Of a stretch of DNA of 64,000 nt, positions 45,735 through 53,196 are shown one piece after another. The stretch comes from Verrucomicrobiaceae bacterium (GTDB lineage Bacteria; Verrucomicrobiota; Verrucomicrobiia; Verrucomicrobiales; Verrucomicrobiaceae). The notes below the pieces were generated by a model that worked only from the letters and a program-made list of their open reading frames with translations, had not been told where the DNA came from and made no database searches. Position 1 is the stretch's first letter, and each line of letters starts with the position of its first letter. A program made the translations under genes and the position numbers. Location of the stretch: positions 1 through 64,000 of the forward strand of contig JAIBCL010000011.1 in NCBI GenBank assembly GCA_019694165.1, read 5' to 3'.

Positions 45735-47759
45735 ATGCCTCGTGAATACACCCTGCATACCGCCACCGACCATGCGCCGCACATTGACTTCCGCACGGAA
45801 CTCAATGAGCAGCAGCATGAGGCCGTGGTGAGTCCGCCAGGTCAGGCGCTCGTCATCGCGGGGGCCGGCAGCGGCAAGACGCGCACGCTGATCTACCGAG
45901 TGGCTTACCTGCTGGGCAATGGCGTGCCGCCCGAGCGCATCCTGCTGCTCACTTTCACAAACAAGGCCGCGCGCGAGATGCTGGAACGCGTGCAGAACCT
46001 CCTCTCCATCGAGACCGGCCGCTTGTGGGGCGGGACGTTTCACTCCATCGGCAATCGCATCCTGCGCAGGCATGCGGAGCGCATCGGCTACCGCCCGGGC
46101 TTCTCGATCATGGATCGCGAGGATCAGAAGGATTTGATCGAGGCCGTGGTCGGATCGAGCGGAATCGAGACCGGCAGCTACCGCTTTCCGAAAGCCGAGG
46201 TGCTCGGCGACATCTTCTCGCTGGCCGCAAACACCTGCGCGCCGCTCCACGAAGTGATCCGGTCGCGCTATCCCTACTTCCAGCAGGTCGAGGCTGCGAT
46301 CCACGAAGTGCAAGAACACTACGCGAGGAAGAAACAGGAGACCAACTGCGTGGACTTCGACGACCTCCTCGCGCTGCCCGCGCGGCTGCTGCGCGAGCAC
46401 TCCGACCTGATGGAGCGCTACCGCCAGCAGTTCGAGTTCGTGCTCGTCGATGAGTATCAGGACACGAACCAGCTCCAGTGCGACTTTATCGACACGCTCG
46501 TCGGCGAAAACGGCAACCTCATGGCCGTGGGCGATGACGCGCAGTCGATCTACTCCTGGCGCGGCGCCGACGTGGCGAACATTCTGAACTTCACAAAGCG
46601 CTACCCGCGCGCACGGACCTGCAAGATCGAGACGAACTACCGCAGCGTGCCGGAAATCCTGGCGCTGGCGAACGCCGCCATCGCGCGAAACCGCGCGCAG
46701 ATCCAAAAGAACCTGCGGGCCGCGCGCACCGGAAAAGGCACGCTGCCCGCGCTGGTGCCGCTTGATACTCCGAGCGCGCAGGCCGCCTTCGTCGCCCAGC
46801 GCATCCTGGAGCTGGCGGACGAGGGTCTCGACTTTCGCGAAATGGCCGTGCTCTACCGGGCACATTTTCACTCGCTCGAAATCCAGATGGAACTGACGAA
46901 CCGGGGAATCCCGTTCCAGATCACCAGCGGGCTGCGCTTCTTCGAGCAGGCGCATGTGAAGGACGTGGCCGCATTCATGAAGTTCGCGGTGAACCGCAGT
47001 GACGAGGTTAGTTTCATGCGCCTCGTGCGTCTCGTGCCCGGCATTGGCAATGCCAGCGCGGCAAAGCTGTGGAGCGAGTGGACGAAGTGTGACGGCGCGC
47101 GGGCGGAAAAACTCACCGGCGGCTTCTCTCCACACCTGCACGCGATGAAGGTGCCGAAGAAGGCGAAGGCCACCTGGGACCAGTTCGCCTACACGCTGGA
47201 CGAGCTGCTCGACCCCGAAGGCAGGCCGGCGCCGCCCGCCGCGATGATTCGCAGCATCGTCGAAGGCGTTTATGCCGACTACATGAAGGCGAAGTTCAAC
47301 AACTTCGAGCAGCGCGAGCAGGACCTCGATCAGCTCAGTTCCTACAGCGACCGATTTGACGACACGTTCGAGTTCCTCACCCAGCTAGCACTGGTGAGCG
47401 GCGTCGATGCCGACAACAACGACCCCGCCGCCACGCCGGGCGAGCGCGATGCGGTCACGCTCACCACCGCGCATCAGGCGAAGGGCCTCGAGTGGCAGGC
47501 GGTCTTCGCCGTGTGGCTGGCGGACGGCATGTTCCCGCACAAGCGCGCCATCGAAGGAGATGACGAGGAATCCATCGAGGAGGAACGCCGGCTCTTCTAC
47601 GTGACCGTCACCCGCGCGAAGGACGAGCTATACCTCACCTATCCAGTCATCCATCACCAGGCCCGTGACGGTGACGTGCTCCAGCGCCCTTCCCGCTTCA
47701 TCAAAGACGTGCCCTCCGCACTGATGGAGCAGTGGAATGTGAGGAGCGGCGGATTCTAG
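45735..47759 (+). CDS. UvrD/PcrA-family ATP-dependent DNA helicase
   Basis: A 674-residue superfamily 1A helicase that moves 3' to 5' on DNA. Motifs in order are the Q-motif LNEQQHEAVVSPPGQ, Walker A AGAGSGKTRT, LLLTFTNKAAREM (Ia), VLVDEYQDTNQLQ (II), GDDAQSIYSWRGA (III), IETNYRS (IV), TLTTAHQAKGLEWQAVF (V) and RRLFYVTVTRAKDELYL (VI). The protein is shorter at the C-terminus than PcrA or UvrD and lacks a clear extended Tudor-like tail, so it may be a Rep-like form. It acts in repair or replication-fork clearance. It lies alone between convergent and divergent PVC-type exported-protein genes. Confidence 0.95.
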   Translation: MPREYTLHTATDHAPHIDFRTELNEQQHEAVVSPPGQALVIAGAGSGKTRTLIYRVAYLLGNGVPPERILLLTFTNKAAREMLERVQNLLSIETGRLWGGTFHSIGNRILRRHAERIGYRPGFSIMDREDQKDLIEAVVGSSGIETGSYRFPKAEVLGDIFSLAANTCAPLHEVIRSRYPYFQQVEAAIHEVQEHYARKKQETNCVDFDDLLALPARLLREHSDLMERYRQQFEFVLVDEYQDTNQLQCDFIDTLVGENGNLMAVGDDAQSIYSWRGADVANILNFTKRYPRARTCKIETNYRSVPEILALANAAIARNRAQIQKNLRAARTGKGTLPALVPLDTPSAQAAFVAQRILELADEGLDFREMAVLYRAHFHSLEIQMELTNRGIPFQITSGLRFFEQAHVKDVAAFMKFAVNRSDEVSFMRLVRLVPGIGNASAAKLWSEWTKCDGARAEKLTGGFSPHLHAMKVPKKAKATWDQFAYTLDELLDPEGRPAPPAAMIRSIVEGVYADYMKAKFNNFEQREQDLDQLSSYSDRFDDTFEFLTQLALVSGVDADNNDPAATPGERDAVTLTTAHQAKGLEWQAVFAVWLADGMFPHKRAIEGDDEESIEEERRLFYVTVTRAKDELYLTYPVIHHQARDGDVLQRPSRFIKDVPSALMEQWNVRSGGF

Positions 47760-47890
47760 CCGGCTGCATCAAAACCACCGTGACAGCGGATCCGGAGCGC
47801 TTCAGCCGCCATCGCCGGGGACGACGGCGAACGAGCCGACGAAGGAAATACAACCACAGGCTCGCTCACTTCCGGCGAGGGTGAAGACGA

Positions 47891-49777
47891 TCACTTCGGC
47901 ACCGCGCCCAGCACCGGCGGCGGTGACTTTTTCGCGGTTGCCGGCTTTGCGGGCGTGACTGTGAGCCAGATGGCGTCGCTCGTGTCGAGCAGGGTCGTGC
48001 CGCGCTTTGACTCGCCGCGCAGGTCGAACGCCGCATTGCGATGAACCACAGGCTTGGTGTCCTTGGAGAAGACTCCCAGTCGCACCGCGCCGCTGAATCC
48101 GGTGGCGCTGCCGGCGGCGATGAGGCTTAGCTTCACCTCGCCTTTCTTTTCATCGACGACGGCGGAGTCGGCCATCACGCCTTCGGGCAATCCCTCCACG
48201 CTGGCGACAAGCGTGCCCGCAAATCCGCCGGTTCGTTTCACTTTTGCCTTCAGCTCCGCGGTCGTGCCGGCGACGAGCTTGATCGTCGCCTCGCTCGTGA
48301 GGCTGACGTCGAAATCGGAAGGCTCCGGTCCGATCTCGACTACGTAGTCGTGCATCGGCCCGCCTTTGTTGAACAAGTCGGTCACGACAGCCTGATAAGT
48401 CCCGTCCGCCGGAACGGTGAAGCCCGCGAGCGGATCGGGCGAGTCGCCTTGGTCGTCATTGCTGGCGATGACTTTCCCGTCGGAAGACTCGATGCGCGCG
48501 GATGCATCAAGCGGCAGGCCGAGGGCCTTCGATCTCACGCGGACGACGATGCGCTCTCCCTTCTTTGCCTGGAAGGCGTAACGGTCCACGTCACCTGCCG
48601 CGCTGATAGTACCGCCCGCCGCACACGGCAGGCCCACGAGCATCGCCTCCGCCGCGGTGTTGTTCGGCTCCTTTTCCGTCACGGGCACCGTCGATGAGGC
48701 AACGATCTGCATGGGGCCTGTGGACCACTTTGGCAACTGAAGGAGCTGCACCGTCTGGCCAGCCGCCAGTTTCGTGCCATCGATCTCGAACGCGGGATCG
48801 ATCTTGCCGAGGTTGAAGCCACGCAGTTCGACCCGTGACTTCACGCCGGACGGCACCACGGCGGGAAGCAACTGCGTGACCACGGGGTCCGTGGTGATGA
48901 CGAGTCGATAGACGTCCGCAGAGCCGCCGGTGAAGCGCACATCGGCCGCGGGCGGGTGCGTGAAGCCGGAAATTTGCAGCGTGTAGCGGCCCGTCTTTGC
49001 CGCCTTCCACACGAGAAACGGGTCGAGGTTCCGGCCATCGTGCGCCGCGGCCACGCGCACGCCCTGTTCATCGAAGAGGTTCACCACGGCATCGACCGGC
49101 GAACCGAGCGCGTACGCTTCGACGGAGGCGACGATCTCGCGCCCCGCCTCGGCTTGAAACGTGAAGCCGTCGATGTCACCGGACTTTTCCAGCACGCCGT
49201 TCACGCACACCGGCAGCTTGTCGAGCTTCCCGCCCGTATCGAGGGCGTCGTTCGGCTCCTTTTCCTGAGCCTCCGGCACCACGCCGACGCTGAACCAGCG
49301 CACGGCCGATGCACCCTCCGCATTGAACGCGCGCACGAGCCGCAGGCCCGTCGTGGCATCCGCGGAGATCGTGGCAGTGGCGTTTCCAGTCTTGTCCGGC
49401 GCGCTGATGCTCACACCGTCACCCGAAACCCACACGCCGGCTCGCTCACCATCGAACTTGCCTCCCAATGTGACGGGGAACGAAGTCCCCTGCCTGCCTC
49501 CCGCCGGGAACAAATGACTGAGCGACGGCACTGCGGCGTGGACCAGCGATCCCGCGCACCAGAACGCGAGAAATACGACGACGCGAAAGCAACTCGTCGG
49601 AATCCCGGCTTGAACCGGCCTGGACGCTCTCGGCTCACTGGTCTTCCCTATCCGCAGTCGCAAGAACCGCGGACCGTCTGAAGGCTGGACTCCAACAAAT
49701 GCCATGCGCGCGCTCGGAGCCAAACGACCTCCAACGGCAGCTACGGGAGCAAGAGCCCCACCCTTCACCGCGCTCAC
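47891..49777 (-). CDS. Exported protein with PPC (pre-peptidase C-terminal) domains
   Basis: A 628-residue protein. The signal-like core is FRVVVFLAFWCAGSLVHA at about 64-81, unusually far from the N-terminus. The mature part has an IPT-like domain (SLSHLFPAGGRQGTSFPVTL), two PPC domains each opening with E-K-E-P-N (EAQEKEPNDALD, VTEKEPNNTAAE) and GDIDGFTFQ / GDVDRYAFQ, and a Lys-rich end. PPC beta-sandwiches bind surfaces or partner proteins. The GTG start overlaps the stop of the upstream DUF1501 gene (GTGA), so the two are coupled. Codons 25-60 look like repeat DNA read in frame, and no start codon occurs between that stretch and the signal core. Confidence 0.85.
   Translation of the reverse strand: MSAVKGGALAPVAAVGGRLAPSARMAFVGVQPSDGPRFLRLRIGKTSEPRASRPVQAGIPTSCFRVVVFLAFWCAGSLVHAAVPSLSHLFPAGGRQGTSFPVTLGGKFDGERAGVWVSGDGVSISAPDKTGNATATISADATTGLRLVRAFNAEGASAVRWFSVGVVPEAQEKEPNDALDTGGKLDKLPVCVNGVLEKSGDIDGFTFQAEAGREIVASVEAYALGSPVDAVVNLFDEQGVRVAAAHDGRNLDPFLVWKAAKTGRYTLQISGFTHPPAADVRFTGGSADVYRLVITTDPVVTQLLPAVVPSGVKSRVELRGFNLGKIDPAFEIDGTKLAAGQTVQLLQLPKWSTGPMQIVASSTVPVTEKEPNNTAAEAMLVGLPCAAGGTISAAGDVDRYAFQAKKGERIVVRVRSKALGLPLDASARIESSDGKVIASNDDQGDSPDPLAGFTVPADGTYQAVVTDLFNKGGPMHDYVVEIGPEPSDFDVSLTSEATIKLVAGTTAELKAKVKRTGGFAGTLVASVEGLPEGVMADSAVVDEKKGEVKLSLIAAGSATGFSGAVRLGVFSKDTKPVVHRNAAFDLRGESKRGTTLLDTSDAIWLTVTPAKPATAKKSPPPVLGAVPK
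49600..49705 (-). repeat. Repeat-like insertion read in frame at the start of the PPC gene
   Basis: The translated stretch FLRLRIGKTSEPRASR followed by PVQAGIPTSC lies between the coupled GTG start and the signal peptide. It does not resemble a leader sequence, and it separates the start from a hydrophobic core that has no start codon of its own. From memory, similar phrases recur ahead of unrelated verrucomicrobial genes, but there is no second copy in this window, so the repeat call is tentative. Confidence 0.35.
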
Positions 49778-51135
49778 GCAAACAACTCCTTGATCGGCTT
49801 CCCGCCGTTCACGATCTGCACCGGACGGCCCGTGTTCGTCTCCAGAACGCGATGCGGATCAATGCCCAGCTTCGTATAAAGCGACACCGCGAAGTCCTCG
49901 GGGGAATAGATGTTCTCCGCAGCGTAATAGCCCTTCGGGTCGGTCGCACCGACGATCTGTCCGCCAGGGATTCCGCCGCCGGCCATCAGCACGCTCATCG
50001 CGCCCGGCCAGTGATCGCGGCCCGCGTCCTTGTTCACCTTCGGCGTGCGGCCGAACTCGCCGAGGCAGACGACCAGCGTGCTGTCGAGCATCCCGCGCTG
50101 ATCGAGGTCGTTGATCAAACCGCTCAATCCCTGATCCAACCTCGCGCCGTGGCTCTCCTTGAAGCTCTTGAAAATGCCGCGGTGGTGATCCCAGCCGCCC
50201 CAATAGACGACAGAGAATGAAACGCCGACTTCCGCGAGACGGCGTGCAAGCAGCAGGCGCTGGCCGAAGTCCGAGTCTCCGTACTGCTTGCGGGTGCTCT
50301 CAGGCTCCTTGCTGACGTCAAAGGCCGCCTGAGCGGCAGGCGAAGTAACCAGCTCGAGGCCCTGCTTGTAAAACTGGTCGAAGCCCACCGTCGGATCGTC
50401 CGCCAGCCGGTCTGTGATGCGCTTCATGTCATCGAGCGAAGCACGCAGCAGATTGCGGTTCATGGCCCGGCCGTCGCTGATGTCGCGCGGGATGGCCACG
50501 TCACGCACGCGGAAAGACTTGCTGCTCGGATCGCCCCCGACGACAAAGGGCGCATGCTGCGCACCGAGGAAGTTCGCGCCGCCCGAGCGCGACACACTGG
50601 GCAGGCTCATGTAGGCCGGCAGTCCGCCGCGCACGCCGCGATGATACGAAACCACCGAGCCGATCGACGGATGGAAGCTCACGAAGGCACCGCAGCCCAC
50701 CGGCACGGGTGTGGGCGCGCCGGTCATCATGTAGTGATTCCCGCCGCCGTGGTTCGGATCCTTGTGGCAGATCGAGCGCACCACACTGAACTTCTTGAAG
50801 CTCTTCGCCAGCAACGGCAGCGTCTCACAAAAATGCACGCCGGGCACCGCGGTCGGGATGGATTTGAATTCTCCGCGGACTTCCACCGGCGCATCCGGCT
50901 TCGGATCGAAGGTCTCATAGTGCGACGGCCCGCCATCAAGCCACACGAGGATGCAATTGATCTGATCGGGACTCGCCTTTCCCTTCGCCGCGGCGGCCTG
51001 TGCGCGCATCGCGAGGATGTCGCTGAACGTGACACCGCCGATCGCGCCGAAGCCGATCTGGATGAAGTCACGGCGGCCTATGCCGGCGCAGTTGGTTTTG
51101 ATGACAGGGGCGGTCACGCGCAAACATACGCGCAC
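49774..51135 (-). CDS. DUF1501 protein with Tat-like signal (sulfatase-fold relative)
   Basis: A 453-residue protein. The N-terminus has a twin-arginine-like signal, GIGRRDFIQIGFGAIGG. The body has the DUF1501 landmarks NCILVWLDGGPSHYETFDPK, HGGGNHYMMTGAPTP, SLVVYWGGWDHH-like text (FSVVYWGGWDHHRGIF), LVVCLGEFGRTPKVNKDAGR and DHWPGAMSVLMAGGGI, a fold related to alkaline phosphatase and sulfatase. Its members usually pair with DUF1549/DUF1553 proteins in PVC bacteria. The reaction is unknown. GTG 51135 is the longest start; GTG 51117 is also possible. The stop overlaps the start of the PPC gene (GTGA), giving a coupled pair, and a cytochrome-WD40 gene diverges from it. Confidence 0.92.
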   Translation of the reverse strand: MRVCLRVTAPVIKTNCAGIGRRDFIQIGFGAIGGVTFSDILAMRAQAAAAKGKASPDQINCILVWLDGGPSHYETFDPKPDAPVEVRGEFKSIPTAVPGVHFCETLPLLAKSFKKFSVVRSICHKDPNHGGGNHYMMTGAPTPVPVGCGAFVSFHPSIGSVVSYHRGVRGGLPAYMSLPSVSRSGGANFLGAQHAPFVVGGDPSSKSFRVRDVAIPRDISDGRAMNRNLLRASLDDMKRITDRLADDPTVGFDQFYKQGLELVTSPAAQAAFDVSKEPESTRKQYGDSDFGQRLLLARRLAEVGVSFSVVYWGGWDHHRGIFKSFKESHGARLDQGLSGLINDLDQRGMLDSTLVVCLGEFGRTPKVNKDAGRDHWPGAMSVLMAGGGIPGGQIVGATDPKGYYAAENIYSPEDFAVSLYTKLGIDPHRVLETNTGRPVQIVNGGKPIKELFA

Positions 51136-51283
51136 CAGGGCACTCCTCTTGCGAAGCAGAATGCGCTGCTCGCGCGGGTCTCACTTGCCAACCTTCGCCG
51201 TCGCCGGAGATCGATGGCTGGGAAAGTTCCCAGCAAGGATGCGCGGGCGCTCCACCGTATTGATGGACGGTATTGTCGTGATC

Positions 51284-52753
51284 ATGAAACCATTCAGCCC
51301 GCTGCTCGTCTTCCTGTGCGCCGCCTGTTTTCCGGGCGCCGATGGCGTTGCTGCCGGCGATCCCGTGAAGCCCGCGCTCCGCATCCTGCGCGACCAATGC
51401 ATCGGCTGCCACAAGCCGGGCAAGGCCAAGGGCGGGCTGCTGCTGACCACGTACGAGAAAATGATGAAGGGAGGCGACAACGGCGCGGTGGTCGTGCCCG
51501 GCAAAGGAACAGGGAGCGCGCTCTATAAATCGGCGCTCAAAGACGCTGATCCGCACATGCCGCCGAAGAAGCAACTGGCCGATGCCGAGATCACCGCGCT
51601 GAGGGCGTGGATCGACGATGGAGCAAAGTGGGACGCCAGCGTGTTCGACGAGCCGCCTGCTCCGAAGACCGTGCGCCTCGCCACGATGCCATCGGCCTAC
51701 GCGCCCGTGCTCGCACTCGCCCTGGCACCGGATGAAAAGCGTCTCGCTTTTGCCTGCGGCGGCGCTGTCATCGTGGTCGATCTCACGAAGAAGGAGCGCC
51801 CGGTGCTGGCGCGGCTCGAAGGACACAGCGAGCCGGTGCAATCACTGGCCTGGAGCGTGGATGGCAGATCGATCGTTTCCGGCGGCTGGCAACGCATTCT
51901 GGTCTGGGATGCGATGGCCCTGAAGCTCTCCCACGCACTCGCGGGCAGTGCGGGTGTCCCGGCTTCTGCCGGCCCGCAGTCGCCCGATGCTCAGGAACAT
52001 AAGGAGGGGGTGCCAACGGCGTCCGTGCCGCCCAAGGGCGGGACTCCAACGGGCGGGACCGCAACGAGTTCATCGCTGATCGGCAGCGTCACCGCACTCG
52101 CGATGGACCCGGCGGGCAAGTTTCTGTTTGCAGCTGATGGCGAACCGGGAGGCGCGGGCTTCATCCGAAAATTCGATCTCGCTGAACGCAAACTCGTCGC
52201 GACCTGGAAGGCGCACGAGGACACGGTTTACGCGCTGCGCCTGTCCGCGAAGGGAGATCGTCTGGTGAGCGCCGGCGCCGACAAGCTGGCGAAGTTGTGG
52301 GATGCGGCCGCCGCCAAGCTCGTCGCCAGCTACGAAGGGCACACGAACCACATCCTCTCCGTGGCCTTCAACAGGGATGCCTCGCAGATCGCCACGGCCA
52401 GTGCGGACAAGGAAGTGAAAGTGTGGGAGGTGAGCACCGGCAACCAGGAGGTGAAGCTGGGCGACAAGAAGACGGTCTATACCGGCGTGTCGTGGACGCC
52501 CGATGGCAAGGCACTGGTCGCCGTCACTGACAAAGGCACGGGGTCAATCTACACCGAGCTGCAAAAACACAGCGGCACGGAGCGCTCCGAGACTGGCAAG
52601 GAACGCCGCCTCGGCAGTGTGGACGATGCCCTGACCAGCGTGGTCATCACCGCGGACGCGAAGTCAGTCTTCGCCGGAGGTTTCGATGGCAAGGTGCATT
52701 TCTGGGATGCAGCCTCGGGCAAAGCAGCGGGGGAAATCGCAGGCGGGCGTTAG
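51284..52753 (+). CDS. Exported cytochrome c/WD40 beta-propeller fusion
   Basis: A 489-residue protein with a signal peptide (PFSPLLVFLCAACFPGADG). A planctomycete-type cytochrome c domain has the haem site Cys39-x2-Cys42-His43 (QCIGCH) and MPPKKQLADAEITALRAWID. The rest forms WD40 blades, for example GHSEPVQSLAWSVDGRSIVS, AHEDTVYALRLSAKGDRLVS and GHTNHILSVAFNRDASQIAT, a propeller that binds partner proteins. Between blades a low-complexity stretch occurs (near residues 220-265). The gene diverges from the DUF1501-PPC pair across about 150 bp; the three commonly occur together in this phylum and may form one electron-transfer and hydrolase assembly in the periplasm. ATG 51284 gives the signal peptide directly. 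Confidence 0.9.
   Translation: MKPFSPLLVFLCAACFPGADGVAAGDPVKPALRILRDQCIGCHKPGKAKGGLLLTTYEKMMKGGDNGAVVVPGKGTGSALYKSALKDADPHMPPKKQLADAEITALRAWIDDGAKWDASVFDEPPAPKTVRLATMPSAYAPVLALALAPDEKRLAFACGGAVIVVDLTKKERPVLARLEGHSEPVQSLAWSVDGRSIVSGGWQRILVWDAMALKLSHALAGSAGVPASAGPQSPDAQEHKEGVPTASVPPKGGTPTGGTATSSSLIGSVTALAMDPAGKFLFAADGEPGGAGFIRKFDLAERKLVATWKAHEDTVYALRLSAKGDRLVSAGADKLAKLWDAAAAKLVASYEGHTNHILSVAFNRDASQIATASADKEVKVWEVSTGNQEVKLGDKKTVYTGVSWTPDGKALVAVTDKGTGSIYTELQKHSGTERSETGKERRLGSVDDALTSVVITADAKSVFAGGFDGKVHFWDAASGKAAGEIAGGR
51943..52074 (+). repeat. In-frame low-complexity insertion within the WD40 propeller
   Basis: The residues AGVPASAGPQSP and SVPPKGGTPTGGT interrupt the propeller between two blades. 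The DNA is built of GGCGGGACTCCAACGGG-type words unlike neighbouring blade codons. It keeps the frame, so the protein likely carries a flexible loop here. Confidence 0.35.
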
Positions 52754-52937
52754 GTGCCGGAGTGTGGCGCGGCGGGTTCAGAATTTAGTGCTCTGTGCGC
52801 GTCCGGACCTGCCGCAGAACACTGACGACTTCCCCGTTTCCTCCGGCAAGAAAAGTGTGGCGGCCTCGCAAGCACGAAAAACGCCGCACACCTCCTCAGA
52901 GCCTGTCCGGTAGATCACTCGAACCAGGAGAACTCTA

Positions 52938-53126
52938 CCCCCTCACCCCAGCCCTCTCCCCGTGGGAGAGGGAGCAGAAGGAGCTGCCGCCCGAAGGCGC
53001 AAAGTACAATTTGTGCGTGGCGCGGGAGCGCCATCGTCTCCCTCTCCCCTGGGGAATCGAGCGACAGCGAGATGGCTGGAGAAGATGCTTCAAAAGAAGT
53101 CCAGCAAAGGGCTGGGGGTGAGGGGG
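52938..53126. repeat. MITE-like element with CCCCTCACCCCAGCCCTCTC ends, copy 2
   Basis: The left end CCCCCTCACCCCAGCCCTCT plus CCCCGTGGGAGAGGGA starts at 52938. The right end, GGGCTGGGGGTGAGGGGG, finishes at 53126. The internal phrase GCGCCATCGTCTCCCTCTCC is shared with the copy at 15221-15463. In this copy about 55 bp (53056-53108) interrupt the right arm, splitting CCTCTCCCCTGGGG from AGGGCTGGGGG. The whole gap 52754-53196 between the WD40 gene and greA contains no gene I can support. Confidence 0.7.
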
Positions 53127-53196
53127 ACGTTTCTGTTTGCTCTCACGCTTTCATTTGCCTGGCTATGATGATTCAGGGCATTTGCCGGACAGGCTC

